From positions 1,736,001 through 1,800,000 of the forward strand of contig NC_008391.1 in the NCBI RefSeq assembly GCF_000203915.1: 64,000 bases of DNA, written 5' to 3'. Shown here piece by piece: positions 55,282 through 63,330 of the stretch. The notes below the pieces were generated by a model that had not been told where the DNA came from, did not search any database, and saw nothing but the letters and a program-made list of their open reading frames with translations. This DNA is from Burkholderia ambifaria AMMD. GTDB lineage: Bacteria > Pseudomonadota > Gammaproteobacteria > Burkholderiales > Burkholderiaceae. How positions within the stretch are numbered: the first letter of the stretch is position 1; each line of letters starts with the position of its first letter. The position numbers and the translations under genes are program-made.

Positions 55282-55298
55282 TGCCTTTACAGGCGACG

Positions 55299-56003
55299 TC
55301 AGACCGGCGTCGCCTCGTCCAGATAAACACCGGCCGACAACGTGGCCTTCACCTGCCGCGTGAAGTCGTCGGTGGCCACCTCCTCCGCTCCGGATTCGAT
55401 CGCGTCGTATGCCTGGCGCACGACGTCGGCCGGCGTCGCCTTCGGCACGTCGAGGCCGCGTGTCAGGTCCGTATCGATGAAGCCGGCGTGCAGCCCGACC
55501 ACCTGCGTGCGCTGCTCGCGCAGCGAATGCCGCAGCCCGTTGGTCAGCGCCCACGCGGCCGACTTCGACACGCCGTAGCCCGACAGGATCGGCCGGTTCA
55601 CCCAGCTCGCGACGGACAGCACGTTCAGGATCGCGCCGCCCCCGTGGCCGGCGAGCGTGGCCGCGAATGCGCGCGACATCGCCAGCATCCCGAACACGTT
55701 GGTTTCGAGATGATCGCGCAGCGCGTCGACCGCGCCGTCGTCGGTCAGGCTGCCGAGCCGCGCGATGCCCGCGTTGTTGATCAGCAGCGTGACGTCGCGC
55801 GCGGCTTCGGCCGCCGCGGCGACCGCCGCCGGATCGGTGACGTCGAGCTTCACGGGCACCACGCCCGGCAGCGTCACGCCGGCCGGATCGCGCGCGCCCG
55901 CATAGACCTTCCGCGCCCCGCGTTCGAGCGCCTGCTTCGCGAATTCGAGCCCAAGCCCGCGGTTCGCGCCCGTGACGAAAACGACTGCACCTTCGATCTT
56001 CAT
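55299..56003 (-). CDS. SDR-family oxidoreductase
   Basis: A 234-residue short-chain dehydrogenase/reductase. VVFVTGANRGLGLEFAKQAL holds the TGxxxGxG cofactor motif, NNAG is present at LLINNAGIARLG, Ser in VLSVAS and the YGVSK motif supply the catalytic Ser/Tyr/Lys. The start follows a strong AAGGAAGGA. It is divergent from a TetR gene; matching palindromes upstream of both show a regulator-target pair. Substrate is unknown. Confidence 0.86.
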   Translation of the reverse strand: MKIEGAVVFVTGANRGLGLEFAKQALERGARKVYAGARDPAGVTLPGVVPVKLDVTDPAAVAAAAEAARDVTLLINNAGIARLGSLTDDGAVDALRDHLETNVFGMLAMSRAFAATLAGHGGGAILNVLSVASWVNRPILSGYGVSKSAAWALTNGLRHSLREQRTQVVGLHAGFIDTDLTRGLDVPKATPADVVRQAYDAIESGAEEVATDDFTRQVKATLSAGVYLDEATPV

Positions 56004-56184
56004 GATCCTTCCTTTCATCGTGTGAATGAAACCATGCCGCCATCGCGTACCGAGCCGTTGCACGGCCGGTACTGGATCGCAGGCTCGCTGCCCACGCCCG
56101 CTGCCCCCCAGACCCGGACCGACCTTCATCCCTGCCGCGCGAGTCGCCTTCGCTTCCTTTGCGAAGTCGGCTACACTGGATGTC

Positions 56185-56200
56185 AATGTCGATCACCATT
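56185..56200. promoter_or_regulatory. TetR operator upstream of SDR gene
   Basis: AATGTCGATCACCATT shares 14 of 16 bases with the perfect palindrome at 56241-56256, and both are flanked by GTC on the left and GT on the right. It lies on the SDR side of the divergent intergenic region. Confidence 0.75.
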
Positions 56201-56240
56201 GTCTTTGCGATGCATTGTGTCAGCGCACGCTCACCACGTC

Positions 56241-56256
56241 AATGGTGATCACCATT
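56241..56256. promoter_or_regulatory. Perfect TetR operator, autoregulatory
   Basis: AATGGTGATCACCATT is a perfect 16-base palindrome located 44 bases before the TetR start. Together with the 56185 copy it probably lets the repressor control both divergent promoters. Confidence 0.82.
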
Positions 56257-56299
56257 GTGTTTTTCAATCGACGTAATGGCTGGAATGAGGGAGGGATCG

Positions 56300-56887
56300 A
56301 TGGGCGTCTCGAGGCAACAGGCTGCCGACAACCGCAACGCGATCGTCGCGGCCGCCGAGCGGCTGTTCCGGGTGCGCGGTGTCGACGCGGTCGGTTTGAC
56401 GGAACTGATGAAGGAAGCCGGTTTCACGCAGGGCGGCTTCTACAACCACTTCAAATCGAAGGATGCGCTGGTCGCCGCGGTGATGGAAAAGGCGATGCAG
56501 GACGGCGCGGATTCGCCGCGCGCCGGCAGCGTCGCGCAACAGGTGACGTCGTACCTGTCGACCGCGCATCGCGACAACGTCGAAGCCGGGTGCCCGCTGT
56601 CCGCCTTCGCGGGCGATGCGCCACGCCTGACCGACGCGGCACGCGCCTGCTACGCACACGGCGTCGCCGGCTATCTCGAACGGCTGGAACGGTTGGTGGC
56701 TATGGAGGGCGCGGCTGCGGCGGACACGCGCCGCGACGCGATCGCCGTGTTCAGCCAGATGGTCGGCGCGCTCGTGCTGTCGCGCGCGGTCGCCGGCACC
56801 GATCCGGCGCTGGCCGATGAAATCCTCGACGCGGGGCGGCGCGCGCTCGCCGGCCAGCCCGACGATCCGGCCGTGCCGGCCGCGTAG
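56300..56887 (+). CDS. TetR-family repressor (divergent to SDR)
   Basis: A 195-residue TetR regulator. The helix-turn-helix region ends in the classical GFTQGGFYNHFKSKDAL (residues about 43-60). ATG 56300 follows GGAGGGA; in-frame ATGs upstream lack this. The AATGGTGATCACCATT palindromes in the divergent promoter region support control of itself and the SDR gene. Many regulators with this recognition motif respond to aldehydes or quinones; the ligand here is unknown. Confidence 0.86.
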   Translation: MGVSRQQAADNRNAIVAAAERLFRVRGVDAVGLTELMKEAGFTQGGFYNHFKSKDALVAAVMEKAMQDGADSPRAGSVAQQVTSYLSTAHRDNVEAGCPLSAFAGDAPRLTDAARACYAHGVAGYLERLERLVAMEGAAAADTRRDAIAVFSQMVGALVLSRAVAGTDPALADEILDAGRRALAGQPDDPAVPAA

Positions 56888-56918
56888 CGGCACGACGGGC
56901 GCGAGTCGCGCGTGATCG

Positions 56919-57497
56919 CTATTCCACGGCCCGTGCGGCGTCCCACAGCGGCTGCCGGCCCAGCGCGGCATGCCACGTAGCGAAGCGCGTGCGCCACGAC
57001 TCGAACGGCTCCTTCAGCGGATGACGCGGATCGTCGCTGAGCGCATACGCCATCCCTTCAATCAGCCAGCGCGGCTTGGTCGCGACCGCGAGGTTGCCGA
57101 GCACTTCGGCCTGGCGGTGGTGGATCAGTTCGTGCGCGAGAAAGTAGGTCTGCCAGCCGCGCGGCGCAATGACCACGCCGAAATCTCCGAGAGTGAGCGC
57201 CGCGCGTTCGCCGAGGCCGAACTTGTCCGCACATTCGCGCGTCGAGCAGAACACGACGCGCGGGGCGTCGCGAAACGGCCCCACGGCCGCCGCCGCGCGC
57301 ACGTAGCCGTCGCGATAGAGCTGCTTCGCTGCGTCGAACTTCGCGGCATCGTCCGTGCAGATGTCCGCGCTCGGGCATGACACGCCGGGAAGCAGCGCGG
57401 GCGCGACGACGCGCAGCGGCTTGACGAGCGCGTAGGCGGCGATCGGCAGCGCGACGAGCAGGCCCGTGAGGGTGAAGGCGACGTGGGAGCGTTTCAT
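56919..57497 (-). CDS. Zincin-like (HExxH) membrane-anchored protein
   Basis: A 192-residue protein with an N-terminal signal anchor (VAFTLTGLLVALPIAAYALV). The zinc motif HELIH (His122, Glu123, His126) followed by a downstream Glu in IEGMAYAL suggests a metallopeptidase (gluzincin-like) fold. Two Cys pairs (C41/C47 and C84/C89) could form disulfides in the periplasm. Substrate unknown. It ends 31 bases after the convergent TetR gene. Confidence 0.75.
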   Translation of the reverse strand: MKRSHVAFTLTGLLVALPIAAYALVKPLRVVAPALLPGVSCPSADICTDDAAKFDAAKQLYRDGYVRAAAAVGPFRDAPRVVFCSTRECADKFGLGERAALTLGDFGVVIAPRGWQTYFLAHELIHHRQAEVLGNLAVATKPRWLIEGMAYALSDDPRHPLKEPFESWRTRFATWHAALGRQPLWDAARAVE

Positions 57498-57645
57498 CGA
57501 GGCGACGATTCCTTGGGTGTGCTCGTGGGTGTTTCCGGCACGAATATATCGGAGCCGCGATGCCGCCGGGCGGCTTTTCCGTTCCGCCCGGCTTCCGGTT
57601 CACGGCCGCGTGCCGTCGCACGCGCGGCGATCGCATCCCGCCCCG

Positions 57646-58176
57646 TTACACGAGCTGCTTGTGAAAATACGTCGTTGCACACAACGCGCCGTCGGGCATC
57701 AGCGCATAGTTCGGCACGACGCCGACGCGCTGCCAGCCGGCCCGCTCGTACAAGCGCTCGGCGTCGCCGCCCGTCACGGTGTCGAGCACGAGCACAGTCT
57801 TGCCGGCGTCGCGCGCGGCTTCGTCGGCGGCAGCCATCAGCCGCGCGGCGATACCCTGCCGGCGTGCATGCGGAGATACCAGCATCTTCGCGACGTCCGC
57901 GCGATGCGGCTGGTTCTCCGGCTGCGCGGTCACGAGCTGCACGGTGCCGACGATCCGGCCGGCGGCATCCTCGGCGACGAGCAGGATGCGCTCGCCGTTC
58001 GCGACGCCATCGGCGACGCGCGTCCAGAACGCGACGGCCGTCGAGCGCTCGATCGGCAACAAGAAGCTGACGGACGCGCCGCCTTCGACGCAATCGATCA
58101 GCACGTCGGCGAGCGCGTCGACGCAGGCACGCGCTTCGCTCGCATCGACGCGGCGGACGGTAACGGATGCGGTCAT
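57646..58176 (-). CDS. GNAT-family N-acetyltransferase
   Basis: A 176-residue acetyltransferase. The acetyl-CoA-binding motif A is VAKMLVSPHARRQGIAARLMAAADE (R/QxxGxA), followed by VLVLDTVTGGDAERLYERAGWQRVG, the usual C-terminal GNAT strand and helix. Start 58176 has GGAGAGGG upstream. Substrates cannot be inferred. Confidence 0.86.
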   Translation of the reverse strand: MTASVTVRRVDASEARACVDALADVLIDCVEGGASVSFLLPIERSTAVAFWTRVADGVANGERILLVAEDAAGRIVGTVQLVTAQPENQPHRADVAKMLVSPHARRQGIAARLMAAADEAARDAGKTVLVLDTVTGGDAERLYERAGWQRVGVVPNYALMPDGALCATTYFHKQLV

Positions 58177-58382
58177 ACCCTCTCCGGCAATCAGGCGCAC
58201 GGCACGCATTCAGCGGCTTGCGCCCGGATCCAAAGGAACGCCGGCAGCCCGATGCGTGTGCAACGGCGGCCGGTGCCCCGGCAACACGGCGCGGGTGGCG
58301 CGTGTTACCGCCCCATGATGCTAAGCGATGAAAATTCCCGTTGCATCGCCTATGCTTAGCCGCCAACAGGAGGAGCAAACGC

Positions 58383-58868
58383 ATGTCAACCAGCCACGTC
58401 GACCCCGCCGAAACCCATGACCTCGTCATCACCCGCACGCTGCGCGCGCCGCGCCAGGCGCTCTGGCGCGCGTGGACCGACCCTGAACTGCTGAAGGAGT
58501 GGTGGTGCCCGAAACCATGGACCACCGAAGTGCGCGCGTTCGACCTGCGCCCGGGCGGTGCCTTCCACACGTTCATGCGCGGCCCCGACGGCGGCACGAG
58601 CGACAACCCCGGCTGCTTCCTCGAAATCGTGCCGGAAGCGCGGATCGCGTTCACGTCGATGCTCGCCGGCGGCTGGCGGCCGCACGTGCCGTGGCTGGGC
58701 TTCACGGCCATCATCACGATGGCCGACGACGCCGCCGGCTGCCGCTACGACGCGCGCGTGATGCATCCCGACGCCGCGACGCGCGAGCGCCACGAGGCGC
58801 TCGGGTTCTTCGAAGGCTGGAACATCTGCATCACGCAACTCGACGAATTCGCGGCCACGTTGCGCTGA
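58383..58868 (+). CDS. SRPBCC/AHSA1-like protein
   Basis: A 161-residue helix-grip protein of the Aha1/START-like (AHSA1) group. DLVITRTLRAPRQALWRAWTDPELLKEWWCP is the standard N-terminus with the conserved WTDPE and WW residues; GWNICITQLDEF closes the last helix. AGGAGGAG lies before the ATG. Members bind hydrophobic ligands; a specific role is unknown. A second SRPBCC gene follows on the same strand, and such tandem pairs often sit with ArsR regulators, none of which is present here. Confidence 0.85.
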   Translation: MSTSHVDPAETHDLVITRTLRAPRQALWRAWTDPELLKEWWCPKPWTTEVRAFDLRPGGAFHTFMRGPDGGTSDNPGCFLEIVPEARIAFTSMLAGGWRPHVPWLGFTAIITMADDAAGCRYDARVMHPDAATRERHEALGFFEGWNICITQLDEFAATLR

Positions 58869-58989
58869 ATCCGGGTGAGCGTACGGTCCGATTGCATGCC
58901 GTCGCGCGTGCGCCTAGGATTCCTGAAGGAAGCATGACGACACGCCGGCATCCGGCGTGCACCGTCGCGCGCATTCCGCGGGAGGCGAC

Positions 58990-59466
58990 ATGCTGCACAT
59001 GCACACGCATTCGACCCGGGTCAGCCGGCACCTGAACGCACCGCGCGGGCGCGTCTACCGCGCGCTGCTCGACCCGCACGCGGTCGAACAATGGAAGGTG
59101 CCCGATGGCATGACATGCCGCGTCCACGCCTATGACGCACGCGAAGGCGGCGCGCTGCGCGTGTCGCTGAGCTACGACGAACCGTCGGACAGCCCCGGCA
59201 AGACCACCGCGCACACCGACACCTATCACGGCCGCTTCGTGACGCTCGTGCCCGACGAGCGGATCGTCGAAATCGATGTGTTCGAAACCGACGATCCGAT
59301 GCTGCGCGGCGCCATGACGATCACGATCACGCTGTCCGACGAGGCAGGCGGCACGCGCGTCGAGGCGGTGCACGACGGTGTGCCGCCCGGTGTGCCGGTC
59401 ACCGACAACGAAGCCGGCTGGCGCATGGCGCTCGCCCGGCTCGCGGCGCTGGTCGAGACGGGCTGA
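58990..59466 (+). CDS. SRPBCC/AHSA1-like protein, second copy
   Basis: A 158-residue AHSA1-type protein. RVSRHLNAPRGRVYRALLDPHAVEQWKVPDGM at the N-terminus and NEAGWRMALARLAALVE at the end match the family. GGAGG precedes the ATG. It begins 121 bases after the first SRPBCC gene. Function is unknown. Confidence 0.85.
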   Translation: MLHMHTHSTRVSRHLNAPRGRVYRALLDPHAVEQWKVPDGMTCRVHAYDAREGGALRVSLSYDEPSDSPGKTTAHTDTYHGRFVTLVPDERIVEIDVFETDDPMLRGAMTITITLSDEAGGTRVEAVHDGVPPGVPVTDNEAGWRMALARLAALVETG

Positions 59467-59491
59467 GCGCCAAGGCGGAGCGCGATACGCG

Positions 59492-60616
59492 TCAGGCGAG
59501 CCGGTAGACGTGCGAAACGGTCCCGCGGAACAGCGCGTCGCGCTCGTTCGGGCTCGCGTGTGCGGTCAGGCGCTTGAATGCGTTCCAGCCGTTCACGTAG
59601 GAATACGAGCCCTTGTCGACCGGGAAATTGCTCTCGAACATGCAGCGCTCGGCGCCGAACGCTTCGATGCAGGTGAGCATCCACGGCTTCCACGCATCCG
59701 CGAGCTGTTCGGACGACGGCGGCCGCGCACCCTTTTCGAAATCGAAACCGTTGATCCGCATCCCGAGGCCACCCACCTTCACGAATACGTTCGGCAACCG
59801 CGCGAGTTCGCGCATCGACGCCGACCAGCGCTGGAAGACTTCCGGCCGCTTGTCCGCATAGCTCGCGATCCGCACGACACCGCCGCAGTGATTGACGATG
59901 ATGCGCGTGTCGGGATTCGCCTTCGCCAGATCGAACAGCTCGGGCAATTGAGGAAAGAACAGCCACGCGTCGTACGAGAGCCCGAGCGGCGCGAGCTGCG
60001 CGACGCCGGCCCGGTACGCGGGATCGAGCAGCAACCCGCGCGGCACCGCCGACAACGGGTTCGCGAGCGACGGATCGGCATCCCATGTGCTCAGATGTCG
60101 AACGCCGCGAAAGCGTCCGCGCCCCGCGTCGAGATGCGCGTCGAGCACGTCGCGCACGCGCGCGCCGAGTCGCAGGTCCGCATGCCCGACGATGCCTTTC
60201 GCGACGGCAGGGCCGCTGTGCTGAAGCGGCTCGGTCACGCCCGCGATGTAAGCCGTCTCGCCCACGGGCTTCAATTCGGCCGGCCCCGCATCGCGATAGC
60301 GCGTCAGCGCCTGCATGTAGACGGATGCCTGGATGTTGTGGCCCGAGCGCGCATCCTGCAGATAGTCGTCGAGCATATAGATCCAGCCCGGCCGCTCGTA
60401 GAAGTGGTGATGCGCATCGACGATCGGCAGATCCGGCTCGAGTGCGGGTTCGAGCGCGGACGCGAGCCAGTCGTTTCGTACCGCGAGATAGTTGCCTTGC
60501 GTCGTCATGCGGGGAGCTCCGTTTTCAGCCGGCGTGCGCGTATCGGCCCATGCAGGGACGGCGAGCGAGGCGGCGGCCGCACCGAGCAGCCGGCGTCGTT
60601 TGATCGAAAGGGTCAT
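59492..60616 (-). CDS. Exported amidohydrolase-2 family protein
   Basis: A 374-residue TIM-barrel hydrolase of the amidohydrolase-related (PF04909) family. The first metal motif is IVDAHHHFYERP; later ligands fit RIIVNHCGG and MFESNFPVD, a pattern seen in lactonases and decarboxylases such as L-fuconolactonase and 4-sulfomuconolactone hydrolase. A signal sequence with KRRRLLGAAAASLAVPAWA suggests Tat export. It is the last gene of a minus-strand operon with an MFS transporter, a CoA transferase and a lyase, so it may hydrolyse a lactone or ester outside before import. Confidence 0.8.
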   Translation of the reverse strand: MTLSIKRRRLLGAAAASLAVPAWADTRTPAENGAPRMTTQGNYLAVRNDWLASALEPALEPDLPIVDAHHHFYERPGWIYMLDDYLQDARSGHNIQASVYMQALTRYRDAGPAELKPVGETAYIAGVTEPLQHSGPAVAKGIVGHADLRLGARVRDVLDAHLDAGRGRFRGVRHLSTWDADPSLANPLSAVPRGLLLDPAYRAGVAQLAPLGLSYDAWLFFPQLPELFDLAKANPDTRIIVNHCGGVVRIASYADKRPEVFQRWSASMRELARLPNVFVKVGGLGMRINGFDFEKGARPPSSEQLADAWKPWMLTCIEAFGAERCMFESNFPVDKGSYSYVNGWNAFKRLTAHASPNERDALFRGTVSHVYRLA

Positions 60617-60617
60617 G

Positions 60618-61925
60618 TCATTCGCTCCGGTCGAACGCGTACAGCGACAGCGTCAGCAGCGTCGTGATCGCCAGGACGATCGCGAGGCCGAGCATCCCGG
60701 CCGTGAAGGTGCCGAAGCTGTCCTTCAGGTAGCCGACGAGATACGGGCCCGCGAATCCGCCGAGCGCGCCGATCGAATTGATCAGCGCCAGGCCGCCGGC
60801 CGCCGCCTGGCCCGACAGGAAGCGCGAAGGCAGCGTATAGAAGATCGTGCGTCCGGCAATCGTGCCGATCAGCGCGAGCGTGATGCCGACGAGCGCGGGC
60901 CCGAGCGTCAGGAAATGGGTCGACACGCCAAGCGCCACCGCGCCGATGCACAACCCGATCGCGAGGTTCGCGACCGGTGCGCCGCGTCGGTCCACCCGCT
61001 TCGCCCACCACAGCAGCGCGATCGTCGCGAAGAAGTACGGCAGCGCGGACAGCCAGCCGGTCTGCATCGTCGACATCCCGTGCGCCTTCAGCATTTGCGG
61101 CAGCCAAATGCCGATTCCGTACGAGCCCATCGTGAAGCCGAACGAGATCAGCGCGAGCAGGTACACGCGCACGTCTCGCAGCGCGACGCCGAAGCCCTTC
61201 TTGCGGCCGGCGGCGGCGCCTTCGCGCTCGAACGCGCGCTGCAGCGCGCTACGCTCGTCGTCCGACAGCCACGCGGCCGTGGCCGGCGAGTCGGACAGGC
61301 GCTTCAGGACGAGAAAGCCGAGCGCGCACGCGGGCAGCCCTTCGACGATGAACATCCACTTCCAGCCGGCCAGGCCGAGCGCGCCGTCGAGCTGCAGCAG
61401 CCACGTCGACAGCGGACCGCCGATCAGCGACGAGAGCGGCGTCGACACGGTGAACCACGCGAGCACGCGCGTGCGGTAGCTCGCGGGAAACCACACGGCG
61501 AGGAAGAAGATCACGCCGGGGAAAAAGCCGGCCTCGCCGATGCCGAGCAGCAGCCGGATCGCATAGAAGCTGGTCGGCCCCGTCGCGAGGGCGGTCGCCG
61601 CCGCCATGAGCCCCCACGTGATCATGATGCGCGCGAGCCAGCGCCGCGCACCGAAGCGGTATAGCGCGAGATTGCTCGGCACTTCGAACACGCAATAGCC
61701 GGCGAACATGATCCCCGCGCCCCAGCCGAACTGCGTCGCGGTCAGGCCGAGATCGCGGTTCATCGTCAGCGCCGCGAACCCGACGCTCGTGCGGTCGAGA
61801 TAGTTGAAGAAGTACGCGAGCGCGAGCAGCGGAATGAAGCGCCATGCTGCCTTGCGTACGGCCCGTTGCTCGATCGACGCGTCGGTCTCGCGATCGGCGG
61901 CCAGCGCCGGGGAAGCGGATGTCAT
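60618..61925 (-). CDS. MFS transporter, anion:cation symporter (phthalate/glucarate) type
   Basis: A 435-residue membrane protein with about 12 transmembrane helices. RFIPLLALAYFFNYLDRTSVGFAAL, GYCVFEVPSNLALYRFGARRWLARIMITWG and GEAGFFPGVIFFLAVWFPASYRTR are the diagnostic segments of the ACS family, which imports organic acid anions with protons or sodium. It begins 91 bases downstream of the CoA transferase, and its stop is one base from the amidohydrolase start, so these are one transcript that transports the pathway's acid substrate. Confidence 0.88.
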   Translation of the reverse strand: MTSASPALAADRETDASIEQRAVRKAAWRFIPLLALAYFFNYLDRTSVGFAALTMNRDLGLTATQFGWGAGIMFAGYCVFEVPSNLALYRFGARRWLARIMITWGLMAAATALATGPTSFYAIRLLLGIGEAGFFPGVIFFLAVWFPASYRTRVLAWFTVSTPLSSLIGGPLSTWLLQLDGALGLAGWKWMFIVEGLPACALGFLVLKRLSDSPATAAWLSDDERSALQRAFEREGAAAGRKKGFGVALRDVRVYLLALISFGFTMGSYGIGIWLPQMLKAHGMSTMQTGWLSALPYFFATIALLWWAKRVDRRGAPVANLAIGLCIGAVALGVSTHFLTLGPALVGITLALIGTIAGRTIFYTLPSRFLSGQAAAGGLALINSIGALGGFAGPYLVGYLKDSFGTFTAGMLGLAIVLAITTLLTLSLYAFDRSE

Positions 61926-62016
61926 GGTTGTCTCCGTGGATGCGGCGCTCCGCGCCCGCGCGAGCGCGCGGCCGGGATGCCTTTTGTTGGTTCGATGGAT
62001 TGCAGCGGCGCTGGCG

Positions 62017-63330
62017 CTACGCGCTCGCCGCTTCGTTCGGCGAAGGCATATCGTTGGGTACGCTGGTTACGCCCGGTACGCCCGGCGGCAGCCCGTTCGC
62101 ACCGTGCCCGTGCCGCCCCGTGACGACGCCTGCGTCGATCAGCGTGCGTGCCTCGTCCGGCGTATAACCCAGCTCGCCGAGCAGCGCGCACGTGTCCTGA
62201 CCGAGCGCGGGCGGCGCCGAGCGCAGCCGCAGGCGCTCCCCGCCAAGCGTGAGCGGCAGCAGCGCGGTGCGCGTGTCGACCGGCCGGCCGGCGCTGCTCG
62301 CGTCGGCCGGCAGCGTCACGGCTTCGAGGCCCCCGGTCGCGAGCAGATGCGGATCGTCGAACAGGTCCTGCGGCTTCGTGATCGGCGCATACGGCAGGCC
62401 GATCGATTCGAAGATCGCGCCGATCTCCGCGGCCGAATGCGCGGCGAGCCGCGCACGCAGTTCGGGCAGCAGCCACTCGCGGGCCTGCACGCGGAGGTTG
62501 TTCGTCGCAAGGCGCGCATCGTCCTTCAGCGCGGCCAGCCCGAACGCATCGCAGAACAGCGCCCACTGCGTGTCCGACACGACCGCGAGAAAGATCTGCT
62601 CGCCGTCCCTCACCGAAAACACGTCGTAGACCGCCCATGCGGAAATGCGGCTCGGCATCGGCGACGCGGCCTGCCCCGTCACCGCGAACTGCATCATGTG
62701 CTGCGCGACGAGGAACACGTTGTTCTCGAACAGCGAGCTCTGCACCTGCTGGCCGCACCCGGTGCGTTCGCGCTGCGCGAGCGCGGCCATCGCGCCGATC
62801 GCGCCGAACATCCCGCCCATGATGTCGTTGACGCTCGAGCCCGCACGCAACGGCCGGCCTTCGGGACCCGTCATGTACGCGAGGCCGCCCATCATCTGCA
62901 CGACTTCGTCGAGCGCGGTGCGATGTTCGTACGGCCCCGGCAGAAAGCCCTTGTGCGACACGTACACCAGGCGGGGATTCAGCGAGGACAGCGCGGCATG
63001 ACCGAGGCCGAGCCGGTCCATCGTGCCGCTCTTGAAGTTCTCGCTGAACACATCCGCCGTCGCGACGAGCCGCCGCACGATCTCGAGCCCGCGCGGATCC
63101 TTCACGTCCACCGCCAGGCTCTTCTTGTTGCGGTTGAACATCCCGAAGAAGCCCGCGCCGGAACCGCGCAGCGCACGCGTGCTGTCACCCGCGATCGGTT
63201 CGATCTTGATGACTTCCGCACCGAGATCCGCGAGCAGCATCCCGCAGGTCGGGCCCATGACCATGTGCGTCATCTCGATCACGCGCACGCCTTCGTACGG
63301 CAGCGCCGAAGCCGGTTGGCGATCGTTCAT
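62017..63330 (-). CDS. CaiB/BaiF-type (class III) CoA transferase
   Basis: A 437-residue class III CoA transferase. The start YEGVRVIEMTHMVMGPTCGMLLADLGAEVIKIEP, RNKKSLAVDVKDPRG and FSENFKSGTMDRLGLGH are the family hallmarks. These enzymes pass CoA between carboxylic acids through an aspartyl-thioester. Its start overlaps the stop of the upstream lyase gene by four bases. Lyase and transferase together suggest that a dicarboxylic or hydroxy acid is activated with CoA and then cleaved. Confidence 0.9.
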   Translation of the reverse strand: MNDRQPASALPYEGVRVIEMTHMVMGPTCGMLLADLGAEVIKIEPIAGDSTRALRGSGAGFFGMFNRNKKSLAVDVKDPRGLEIVRRLVATADVFSENFKSGTMDRLGLGHAALSSLNPRLVYVSHKGFLPGPYEHRTALDEVVQMMGGLAYMTGPEGRPLRAGSSVNDIMGGMFGAIGAMAALAQRERTGCGQQVQSSLFENNVFLVAQHMMQFAVTGQAASPMPSRISAWAVYDVFSVRDGEQIFLAVVSDTQWALFCDAFGLAALKDDARLATNNLRVQAREWLLPELRARLAAHSAAEIGAIFESIGLPYAPITKPQDLFDDPHLLATGGLEAVTLPADASSAGRPVDTRTALLPLTLGGERLRLRSAPPALGQDTCALLGELGYTPDEARTLIDAGVVTGRHGHGANGLPPGVPGVTSVPNDMPSPNEAASA

